From NCBI GenBank assembly GCA_049890035.1, contig JBMHCG010000014.1:1-6549 (forward strand): a DNA stretch of 6,549 nucleotides, written 5' to 3'. Each line of letters starts with the position of its first letter. Within the stretch, counting starts at the first letter, position 1. Positions 1 through 4,980 of this stretch are shown in pieces. Below the pieces are notes generated by a model that searched no databases, was not told the origin of the DNA, and saw only the letters and a program-made list of their open reading frames with translations. The DNA is from UBA11891 sp049890035 (lineage in GTDB: Bacteria; Bacteroidota; Bacteroidia; Flavobacteriales; Flavobacteriaceae). The translations under genes were made by a program, and so were the position numbers.

Positions 1-147
1 CCCACATTAGGGTTCGCCCAGCTGCAGCAAACAAATACAAGTGGCGATTTTCGTGCCCACTGGTATACTGCGGGGGCCTACCTAAAAAAGACCTACAATG
101 AACAAACAGCCCCGCACCGAAAACAAATCCAAAAAAAGAAAAACTGA
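1..147 (+). CDS. Possible C-terminal end of an upstream protein (partial, unidentified)
   Basis: Frame 1 is open from the window edge to a TGA at 145-147, giving 48 residues. The text includes GDFRAHWYTAGAYLKK, which has the helical pattern of the last repeat of a tetratricopeptide-type protein; that likeness is loose, and I do not recognise a family. If real, this frame overlaps the next gene by 50 bases, which is more than usual. The competing frame 3 is also open from the edge and ends with TGA at 99-101, in a neat ATGA overlap with the DUF2335 start, but its translation is rich in Arg, Cys and Trp and looks less like a protein. Too little is visible to decide, so treat this as a tentative partial gene. 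Confidence 0.3.
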   Translation, partial: PTLGFAQLQQTNTSGDFRAHWYTAGAYLKKTYNEQTAPHRKQIQKKKN

Positions 148-484
148 ACTGCATATTCAACAGACCTCTTTCCACTCTGGACCATTGCCACCCGCTGCAG
201 AATTACAGCAATTTGATTCTATTTTACCTGGACTGGCTGACCGTATTGTGACCATGGCAGAAAAAGGGCAGTCCAATGCTCATGAATTACAACGCATTAC
301 CGCCAAAGGTGCGCACCGTATGATTTTTGCTGGATGGCTTTGTGCTTTCCTAACCCTTTTGGGCTTGATGGTGTTGGCTTATTTCGCCATGATGGCAAGG
401 ATGGCTGTTGTTGCAGGTTTAATCATTACATCACAGGGAGTTGCCAGTATTTTCGCCTGTAAAGGCATTAAACGATTCATTTAA
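98..484 (+). CDS. DUF2335 family small membrane protein
   Basis: The 128-residue protein has three parts. Residues 1-26 are a basic, polar, variable leader. Residues 27-65 carry the family signature: HSGPLPP at 26-32, then an acidic/hydrophobic stretch with LPG at 43-45, ADRI at 47-50 and MAEKGQ at 53-58. Residues 74-97 and about 102-120 are two hydrophobic segments, followed by a short basic tail. This order (GPLPP, PG, MAE, then two membrane spans) is that of DUF2335 predicted membrane proteins, whose function is unknown. It probably sits in the inner membrane with both ends in the cytoplasm, since the leader and tail are basic. ATG 98 is the only ATG before the conserved block. The gene converges on hemL across 104 bases in which I see no convincing hairpin terminator. 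Confidence 0.85.
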   Translation: MNKQPRTENKSKKRKTELHIQQTSFHSGPLPPAAELQQFDSILPGLADRIVTMAEKGQSNAHELQRITAKGAHRMIFAGWLCAFLTLLGLMVLAYFAMMARMAVVAGLIITSQGVASIFACKGIKRFI

Positions 485-588
485 TGCAATCTTTTTTACT
501 ACAACAGGCAACACTTTGTCTCAATCAAAAAAAGGGGGCATACCGAACCAGAGAGAACATACTAAATGCAATTTCCCTAAAATAATCT

Positions 589-1875
589 TTAAACTGTTTT
601 TAACCAAGCTTCAAATGCCGATAGTGTATCACTGATATCAGCTTCACTCAATGCATCATTCAGGAAATAACTTTCAAAAGCGGAAGGCGGTAAGTACACG
701 CCTCGTTCGAGCATACCATGGAAATAGGCTTTGAAGGTGTCATTATTCCCCAACGCTGCCGTCTTAAAGTCCACCACTGCTTGGTCTGTAAAATGGAGGG
801 AAATCATGGAACCCAATCGGTTGATCTGATAGGGCATCCCCTTGGGTTGCAACAAATCGTGCATACCTTGTTCCAACAGTTGACATTTATGATCCAGGCT
901 AGAAAAGACCTCAGGATGGCTGTTTAAATGCAGCAACATGGCAAAACCGGCAGCCATAGCCAGCGGATTCCCACTGAGTGTCCCCGCTTGATACACAGGG
1001 CCATGGGGCGCCAAATGCGCCATGATTTCTTCTCTAGCGGCGAAAGCACCAACGGGCAAGCCACCGCCCAATACTTTTCCAAAAGTCGCTATATCGGCCC
1101 GGATTCCCAATCGTTGCTGTGCACCACCCGGAGCCAAACGAAATCCGGTCATTACCTCATCGAAAATGAGTAAGGCTCCATACTGGTCGCATAAACTGCG
1201 TAATCCTTGGAGAAAACCGTGTTGTGGAAGGATACAGCCCATATTTCCGGCTACGGGTTCTACGATGATGGCGGCAATGGTATCGGGATGCTGTTCAAAA
1301 TGTTGGGCCACACTGTCCAAGTTGTTGTAATCAGCCAACAAAGTGTCTTTGGCGGTTCCCTGTGTTACCCCAGGGCTACTGGGTGCGCCGAAAGTAACAG
1401 CTCCACTGCCTGCCTGGATCAAAAAGGCATCGGAATGGCCGTGGTAACAACCCGCAAACTTGATCAGTTTTTCTCGCCCTGTAAACCCCCGGGCCAGGCG
1501 TACCGCACTCATACAAGCCTCGGTGCCGGAGTTGACCATCCGAATTTGATCAATGTGCGGAACCATTTCCACTGCCAATTGGGCAATTTCTGTCTCCAAT
1601 TCGGTTGGCATGCCATAGGAAGTTCCTTTATCTGCTCGGGATTTAACAGCTGCAATCACCGGCTCAAAAGCATGTCCTAAAATCATAGGCCCCCAGCTAG
1701 AAATATAGTCGATAAGGCGGTTGCCGTCCTCGTCATACAAATAAGCACCTTTGGCATGGTCTACAAAAATGGGGGTTCCACCTACAGCTTGAAAAGCACG
1801 AACGGGTGAATTGACCCCGCCTGGAATATACTGTTGTGCTGTGTGAAACAACGTACTGCTTCTTTGGTATTGCAT
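589..1875 (-). CDS. hemL: Glutamate-1-semialdehyde 2,1-aminomutase
   Basis: This PLP enzyme isomerises glutamate-1-semialdehyde to 5-aminolevulinate, the last step of the C5 route to haem, in the cytoplasm. The 428 residues match the usual family length. Visible landmarks are PGGVNSPVRAF (18-28), the cofactor loop VNSGTEA (114-120), CYHGHSD (143-149), FDEVMTGFR (238-246) with the Asp that holds the PLP pyridine nitrogen at 239, and FGKVLGGGLPVGAF (265-278) with the Schiff-base Lys at 267. GTLSGNP (298-304) is the phosphate-loop region supplied by the partner subunit. It is the last gene of a three-gene operon: its ATG follows the glucosaminidase stop by one base (TAG-T-ATG), so translational coupling is likely. 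No odd residues or breaks were seen. Confidence 0.97.
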   Translation of the reverse strand: MQYQRSSTLFHTAQQYIPGGVNSPVRAFQAVGGTPIFVDHAKGAYLYDEDGNRLIDYISSWGPMILGHAFEPVIAAVKSRADKGTSYGMPTELETEIAQLAVEMVPHIDQIRMVNSGTEACMSAVRLARGFTGREKLIKFAGCYHGHSDAFLIQAGSGAVTFGAPSSPGVTQGTAKDTLLADYNNLDSVAQHFEQHPDTIAAIIVEPVAGNMGCILPQHGFLQGLRSLCDQYGALLIFDEVMTGFRLAPGGAQQRLGIRADIATFGKVLGGGLPVGAFAAREEIMAHLAPHGPVYQAGTLSGNPLAMAAGFAMLLHLNSHPEVFSSLDHKCQLLEQGMHDLLQPKGMPYQINRLGSMISLHFTDQAVVDFKTAALGNNDTFKAYFHGMLERGVYLPPSAFESYFLNDALSEADISDTLSAFEAWLKTV

Positions 1876-1876
1876 A

Positions 1877-2689
1877 CTATTTGAGTTGGGGCAAGCGCAA
1901 CCGCTGGCCCGGATATATGGTGTTGTTTTCTATTTTATTGAGCTGAATCAGTTCCCCAACAGGGACATTGTATTGACGGGCAATGCTGTACAGTGTATCG
2001 CCTTGTTGTACCTGATGTTCTTTTCCAGAAGCTACATAGGTTTTGATTAGCGGTGGAAGGCGTTTGGCTAGTTTTACTTTTTTATCAAAGTCATCTAAGC
2101 CATAGCGTTCGATCAAGCTGATTAATTTTTGTGGGTATTTGGGGTCGGTCGCATAACCTGCTTTTTTAAGTCCCCGCGCCCATGCTTTGTAATTGGTGGG
2201 ATTGAGATCAAAAAGAAAAGCATACCGCTGGCGTTCGGATAAAAACAAGGAGTGGTCTCGGTAGGAGGTCACAGGGTTTTGATACACCCGAAAACACTCC
2301 CCTTTTCTGTCATCGTCATGATAAATACGTTTGCCGTTCCAATCGCTGTGACACTTGATCCCAAAGTGATTATTGGCCTCTCGGGCCAAGCGACCACTTC
2401 CATTACCCGATTCCAACAATCCCTGGGCTAGTGTGATACTCGCAGGAATACGGAATGTTTCCATTTCTTTCTGGGCAATCGGTGCAAAATAAGTGATGTA
2501 TTGGGCAATTCGATCGGCAGTCGATTGATTGGGGTCAAATATAAAAGTAAATGAAGGTTTGGAGTTGGAAGATGCTACCGCTTTGGATGGAACAAGCGTT
2601 TTTTTGGCTTGTTTTGTTGTAGGTTGTTTTGAAGCGGCATAGCGCACTTTTGTAACCCCACAACTCCAACTAATACCCAAAAGAATCAT
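1877..2689 (-). CDS. Glucosaminidase (GH73/FlgJ-like) with C-terminal LysM, probable lipoprotein
   Basis: This is a peptidoglycan hydrolase expected to act in the periplasm on glycan strands (N-acetylglucosaminidase type). Numbered from the ATG at 2689, the protein is 270 residues. A lipobox-like ISWSC has Cys at 10. A Ser/Lys-rich linker runs to about 55. The glucosaminidase domain spans about 60-198, with QGLLESG (probable catalytic Glu 93), NNHFGIKC (106-113) and a GYATDPKYPQKL helix (178-189). One LysM module spans about 225-267 (QVQQGDTLYSIARQYNVP) and should bind peptidoglycan. The start was chosen because TGATG joins it to the upstream stop. However, the frame stays open to an ATG at 2800, and the codons just before 2689 encode a basic, signal-like stretch (KTKNKRSF), so the true N-terminus may be longer; 2800 would overlap the upstream gene by 112 bases. 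It is the middle gene of the operon. Confidence 0.9.
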   Translation of the reverse strand: MILLGISWSCGVTKVRYAASKQPTTKQAKKTLVPSKAVASSNSKPSFTFIFDPNQSTADRIAQYITYFAPIAQKEMETFRIPASITLAQGLLESGNGSGRLAREANNHFGIKCHSDWNGKRIYHDDDRKGECFRVYQNPVTSYRDHSLFLSERQRYAFLFDLNPTNYKAWARGLKKAGYATDPKYPQKLISLIERYGLDDFDKKVKLAKRLPPLIKTYVASGKEHQVQQGDTLYSIARQYNVPVGELIQLNKIENNTIYPGQRLRLPQLK

Positions 2690-3594
2690 CAGGCATAATC
2701 GAGTAGCAAAAGACCTTTTGTTTTTCGTCTTTGATTGAATCCGACAATTCCTTGCAATCCACCACTGTGAATGATCAGTACATTTTTGCCCCACTGCCAT
2801 TGGTCATTTTTTATCAAGTCAAAAATACCAAAAAGCATTTTTCCAGTGTAGATGGGATCGAGGGGAATCTGGTATTTTTTATAAAAGTTATTCATAAATG
2901 CAACCAAGTCGTCATTGGCCTTGGCATAGCCCCCAAAAGTGTACCCTGGAACCAACTGCCAATTGGTTTTGTCTGTCCACTTTTGGATAGCATTTTCCAG
3001 ATGGGGATGTTGTAGAGCGGGAAACCCCAATAGGTTTTGTTGCGGTTGGCTGCCTTTGATCAATCCGGCCAAGGTGCCACCTGTCCCCACACAACTACAA
3101 ACCGTGTCATAGGCGGCATCATCCGAAGTAAGAATCTCCGAACAACCTTGGATGGCCAGTCTGTTGGTACCTCCTTCGGGGAGCAGGGTGTGCGGCGTAT
3201 CTACCCAAACAGCGGGAATGCTTTTGTTGCGATACTGTTCCCGGGACAAAAAATGGAGCGGCATGCCTTTGTCTCGGCAAAATACCAAAGTTGGGCTTTG
3301 TTGCCACTGCTGGGCCCATTCCTCACCCCTAACCAGTCCCACAACGGGAATATTTAACGCAGCGCCAGCTGCCGCAACAGCCGCCAAATGATTGGAAAAT
3401 GCACCCCCAAAAGTGATTACCAGGGGATTGGGGTGGGCCTGCAATTCCAAAAAATTATATTTCAATTTTCGGAATTTATTACCCGACACCTCTGCATGGA
3501 TTTGGTCTTCCCTTTTGATGGTGAGGCGGATACCCGAAAAGCTGGCTATATATTGATTTTTTGAAGCTACAAAGGATGTAAACATCGGAAGCAT
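2689..3594 (-). CDS. PLP-dependent D-cysteine desulfhydrase / ACC deaminase family enzyme
   Basis: This is a fold-type II PLP enzyme, 301 residues, expected in the cytoplasm. SGNKFRKLKY (37-46) carries the probable Schiff-base Lys 40. FGGAFSNH (62-69) carries the Ser-Asn pair that faces the substrate. CVGTGGTLAGL (168-178) is the phosphate-binding Gly loop. DPIYTGKM (246-253) and IHSGGLQG (275-282) close the active site. True ACC deaminases have Glu after that Tyr and Leu after that His; here they are Thr 250 and Ser 277. As I recall the family literature, this points to D-cysteine desulfhydrase-like chemistry (D-cysteine to pyruvate, sulfide and ammonia), but the actual substrate is not shown by sequence. 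ATG 3594 is used; ATG 3585 (residue 4) is also possible. It is the first gene of the operon with the glucosaminidase and hemL. Confidence 0.88.
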   Translation of the reverse strand: MLPMFTSFVASKNQYIASFSGIRLTIKREDQIHAEVSGNKFRKLKYNFLELQAHPNPLVITFGGAFSNHLAAVAAAGAALNIPVVGLVRGEEWAQQWQQSPTLVFCRDKGMPLHFLSREQYRNKSIPAVWVDTPHTLLPEGGTNRLAIQGCSEILTSDDAAYDTVCSCVGTGGTLAGLIKGSQPQQNLLGFPALQHPHLENAIQKWTDKTNWQLVPGYTFGGYAKANDDLVAFMNNFYKKYQIPLDPIYTGKMLFGIFDLIKNDQWQWGKNVLIIHSGGLQGIVGFNQRRKTKGLLLLDYA

Positions 3595-3643
3595 TTGTTG
3601 GTTAAAGATACGAAGCTTTGTACCTTGACCGAAAAAATACGCT
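3595..3643. promoter_or_regulatory. 49-base divergent intergenic region, presumed to hold two promoters
   Basis: The PLP-enzyme operon (leftward) and the DUF5522 gene (rightward) start at its two edges, so both promoters or translation-initiation regions must lie here or in the neighbouring coding ends. On the minus strand TATCTTTA (3610 down to 3603) misses the Bacteroidota -7 consensus TAnnTTTG by one base. On the plus strand AAGCTTTG (3613-3620) also misses by one base. I saw no TTG at about 19 bases upstream of either, so both are weak candidates. An A-rich stretch (GAAAAAA, 3631-3637) precedes the DUF5522 ATG, as is common in this phylum. Confidence 0.35.
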
Positions 3644-3811
3644 ATGCCACTTGGCCCCTTACCCCCCCTGGAAGAAGGTGACTTTTATCTCAGTCCCGAA
3701 GGCTATCGCGTTTTTACAGAACAGTACCACCTAAAAAGAGGCTATTGTTGCCAAAGTGGTTGTCGGCATTGCCCCTATGGGTTTGATTCTAGAAAAGGGA
3801 GTACTCTTTAA
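3644..3811 (+). CDS. DUF5522 family Cys-rich mini-protein
   Basis: This is a 55-residue protein, complete from ATG 3644 to TAA 3809-3811. An in-frame TGA at 3626-3628 excludes an earlier start. The core is FYLSPEGYRVFTEQYHLKRG (14-33) followed by YCCQSGCRHCPYGF (34-47), with Cys at 35, 36, 40 and 43 and His at 42. This is the whole of the DUF5522 domain as I know it: a short Bacteroidota family of unknown function whose clustered cysteines suggest metal binding. That binding is inferred, not shown. There is no signal peptide or membrane segment, so it should be cytoplasmic. It is divergent from the PLP-enzyme operon and seems to be transcribed alone, since the next 350 bases hold no gene. Confidence 0.88.
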   Translation: MPLGPLPPLEEGDFYLSPEGYRVFTEQYHLKRGYCCQSGCRHCPYGFDSRKGSTL

Positions 3812-3871
3812 CTACTCACCAACTTAGCAGGATTTTAAAATTCTATTGGTTAGAATACCTAGTGCTTAGTA

Positions 3872-3896
3872 GGGATCTGAGCGAAGCGCGGAACCC
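3872..3896. repeat. Imperfect GC-rich hairpin (possible dispersed element or terminator)
   Basis: GGGATCTG (3872-3879) can fold on CGGAACCC (3889-3896) with one A-A mismatch and one G-U pair, around a loop with the motif GCGAAGC. It stands out as a GC-rich patch inside AT-rich DNA, 60 bases after the DUF5522 stop. No run of T follows at once; a run of seven T is near 3911-3917. It could be a short dispersed palindromic repeat or a weak transcript end. Confidence 0.35.
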
Positions 3897-3989
3897 ATAC
3901 TGCCGTTCAATTTTTTTACAGCTTCACTTAAAAAGAAACTAAATCTAAAGAACACTAATTCAAAAATTGACAGATATATTAATTCTTAA

Positions 3990-4015
3990 ATTGGGTTCCA
4001 GTCATCAAACCCAAT
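3990..4015. repeat. Perfect 8-base inverted repeat
   Basis: ATTGGGTT (3990-3997) and AACCCAAT (4008-4015) are perfect inverted copies around a 10-base loop. No T tract follows directly, so a factor-independent terminator is not well supported. It may be a protein site, a transcript-end hairpin, or chance in AT-rich DNA. Confidence 0.35.
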
Positions 4016-4124
4016 AATGTATTGCATTTTAAATTACAATAATTCAATTTAATACTTTGCAAACCCATTCTGGAAGGTTTACATAAGATGAACCAAAGCT
4101 TTTATCCAATAAATAATATATCCT

Positions 4125-4150
4125 ATAAAGTACTTTTTCAAGTACTTTAT
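4125..4150. promoter_or_regulatory. Palindromic operator of the YefM/YoeB operon
   Basis: ATAAAGTACTT (4125-4135) and AAGTACTTTAT (4140-4150) form a perfect 11-base inverted repeat with a 4-base spacer. Each arm contains its own small palindrome, AAGTACTT, and the two GTAC centres are 12 bases apart. The repeat ends 13 bases before the antitoxin ATG and would overlap the -35 region of the candidate promoter. YefM antitoxins are known to autorepress through paired palindromes with a TGTACA core; the GTAC core and pairing here fit that model. Binding itself is inferred. Confidence 0.75.
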
Positions 4151-4151
4151 T

Positions 4152-4159
4152 TATCTTTG
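4152..4159 (+). promoter_or_regulatory. Candidate -7 promoter element of the toxin-antitoxin operon
   Basis: TATCTTTG matches the Bacteroidota -7 consensus TAnnTTTG in every fixed position. The bases 19 upstream are not TTG, so the -33 element is missing or covered by the operator. With the usual spacing, transcription would begin at or within a few bases of the antitoxin ATG at 4164. Confidence 0.45.
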
Positions 4160-4163
4160 AAGC

Positions 4164-4415
4164 ATGGAAACTGTAAACTACACCGATTTTCGTTCCAATC
4201 TTAAGTATTGGTTGGATAAAGCCGTTAATGATGTAAGCGATATCATAATTAAGCGTAAAGAAGGAAAAGACTTGGTTTTGATCTCTCTGGACGAGTACAA
4301 TTCTTTAAAAGAAACTACCTATTTGCTTACAGGGAAAAATAGAAATGTGTTATTGGATTCCATTGAAGAACTCGAGCAAGGAAAGGGCATAGTAAACGAA
4401 TTGATCGAAGAATGA
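4164..4415 (+). CDS. yefM: YefM-family antitoxin (Phd/YefM)
   Basis: This is an 83-residue antitoxin expected to neutralise the adjacent YoeB toxin and, with it, to repress its own operon. The N-terminal half (about 1-50) is the DNA-binding and dimer domain: NYTDFRSNLKYWLDKA (5-20), IIIKRKEGKDLVLISLDEYN (27-46). The C-terminal half (LLTGKNRNVLLDSIEELEQG, 54-73) is the usually disordered part that wraps the toxin. The alignable landmarks SLDEYNSLKET, YLL, LLDSIEEL and GKG agree well with E. coli YefM. The stop overlaps the toxin start in ATGA, so the two are translationally coupled. The gene is more AT-rich than the surrounding housekeeping genes, which suggests acquisition. Confidence 0.95.
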   Translation: METVNYTDFRSNLKYWLDKAVNDVSDIIIKRKEGKDLVLISLDEYNSLKETTYLLTGKNRNVLLDSIEELEQGKGIVNELIEE

Positions 4416-4672
4416 AAATTATTTGGTCTACCCAAGCTTGGCAAGATTATTTGTATTGGCAAAGGGTAGATACAAAAATGGTCAAACGCATCAATGTTCT
4501 TATTAAAAGTTGTTTGCGTACTCCTTTTGAAGGTATAGGCAAACCTGAAGCACTAAAGGGTGATCTACAAGGGTATTGGTCGAGACGCATAACATCAGAA
4601 CACCGATTGGTGTACCAGCATACGCAGGAGCAATTATGCATTGCTGCTTGTCGCTATCACTACCATAAATAA
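4412..4672 (+). CDS. yoeB: YoeB-family mRNA interferase toxin
   Basis: This is an 86-residue toxin of the RelE/YoeB fold, known in the family to cleave mRNA in the ribosomal A site when freed from antitoxin. MKIIWSTQAWQDYLYWQ (1-17), RTPFEGIGKPEALKG (36-50), WSRRITSEHRLVY (56-68) and CRYHYHK (80-86) follow E. coli YoeB closely. The residues reported as catalytic in the E. coli enzyme are all present at the same numbers: Glu 46, Arg 65, His 83 and Tyr 84. The toxin therefore looks intact and active, and the intact antitoxin is consistent with that. Its ATG overlaps the antitoxin TGA (ATGA). The stop region continues into AAGTACTG, a near copy of the operator core. Confidence 0.97.
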   Translation: MKIIWSTQAWQDYLYWQRVDTKMVKRINVLIKSCLRTPFEGIGKPEALKGDLQGYWSRRITSEHRLVYQHTQEQLCIAACRYHYHK

Positions 4673-4980
4673 GTACTGTTTTTTAATACGGCCCCCTTTG
4701 TAGGGACAATGAAAATTTTGTGAAGACAGCCCAAAAAACAGTTTCGTCTCTATTGAAAAATCTAACTCACCAATAAAAAAGTAGTTGCCATTGTAGCACT
4801 ATTTGTTATACTAAATTGGAAACTAATATGTACATGAAACTCTTATCACCGCCTGTATTCAATTCCTAAGGTCTAAAACGGTGCTATATCAATTATTAGT
4901 CATGCTTGATGGTTCGATATAGAACTAATAAAGGGAACTGAATCTTCGGCATCATTTTTGGTGTATTTTAGAAAAAAATC
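4673..4980. other. 308 bases without a gene between yoeB and the DUF4136 gene
   Basis: No frame of useful length or protein-like character was seen on either strand. A run of six T (about 4679-4684) follows the toxin stop and could help end its transcript, but no strong stem precedes it. The only clear structure is the set of interlocked inverted repeats at 4884-4931, listed separately. A poor -7 match (CATTTTTG, 4953-4960, one mismatch) lies 20 bases before the DUF4136 ATG, without a TTG at the expected distance. Confidence 0.6.
4884..4931. repeat. Two interlocked 7-base inverted repeats (A-B-A'-B')
   Basis: CTATATC (4884-4890) pairs with GATATAG (4916-4922), and TTATTAG (4893-4899) pairs with CTAATAA (4925-4931). 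Both pairs are perfect, both are offset by 32 bases, and each half has AA between its two elements. In RNA the order allows either one stem at a time or an H-type pseudoknot; in DNA it could be a pair of offset protein sites. It lies 49 bases before the DUF4136 ATG. Confidence 0.4.

Larger units (their letters stand above)
3812..4124. other. AT-rich stretch without a gene, containing two hairpins
   Basis: I found no credible coding frame on either strand between the DUF5522 stop and the toxin-antitoxin operator. The sequence is clearly more AT-rich than the operon to its left. The exception is a GC-rich patch around 3872-3896. Two inverted repeats are listed separately. A short open frame from ATG 4088 runs into the antitoxin gene, but its translation looks random. 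Confidence 0.6.

Noticed and set aside
485..588. CTTTTTT near 491-497 and AAAAAAAG near 528-535 as a terminator stem between DUF2335 and hemL.
   Set aside because: The arms are plain A and T runs with a 30-base loop and no GC pairs, so a stable hairpin is not supported.
441..635. Plus-strand 64-codon frame between the DUF2335 gene and hemL.
   Set aside because: It overlaps the end of two well-supported genes in other frames and has no recognisable protein character.
1207..1680. Plus-strand 157-codon open frame opposite hemL.
   Set aside because: It lies wholly antisense to conserved hemL coding sequence and shows no family features.
4088..4204. Open frame of 38 codons beginning at ATG 4088 and running into the antitoxin gene.
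   Set aside because: It spans the operator and promoter, overlaps yefM in another frame and reads as random AT-rich sequence.
4048..4689. TTTAATAC at 4048-4055 and again at 4682-4689, flanking the toxin-antitoxin pair as a possible target-site duplication.
   Set aside because: Eight AT-rich bases repeated in AT-rich DNA are expected by chance, and no mobile-element ends adjoin them.
4692..4714. CCC/GGG mini-stem after yoeB (CCCTTTGTAGGG) as a terminator.
   Set aside because: Only three GC pairs and no T tract after the stem.
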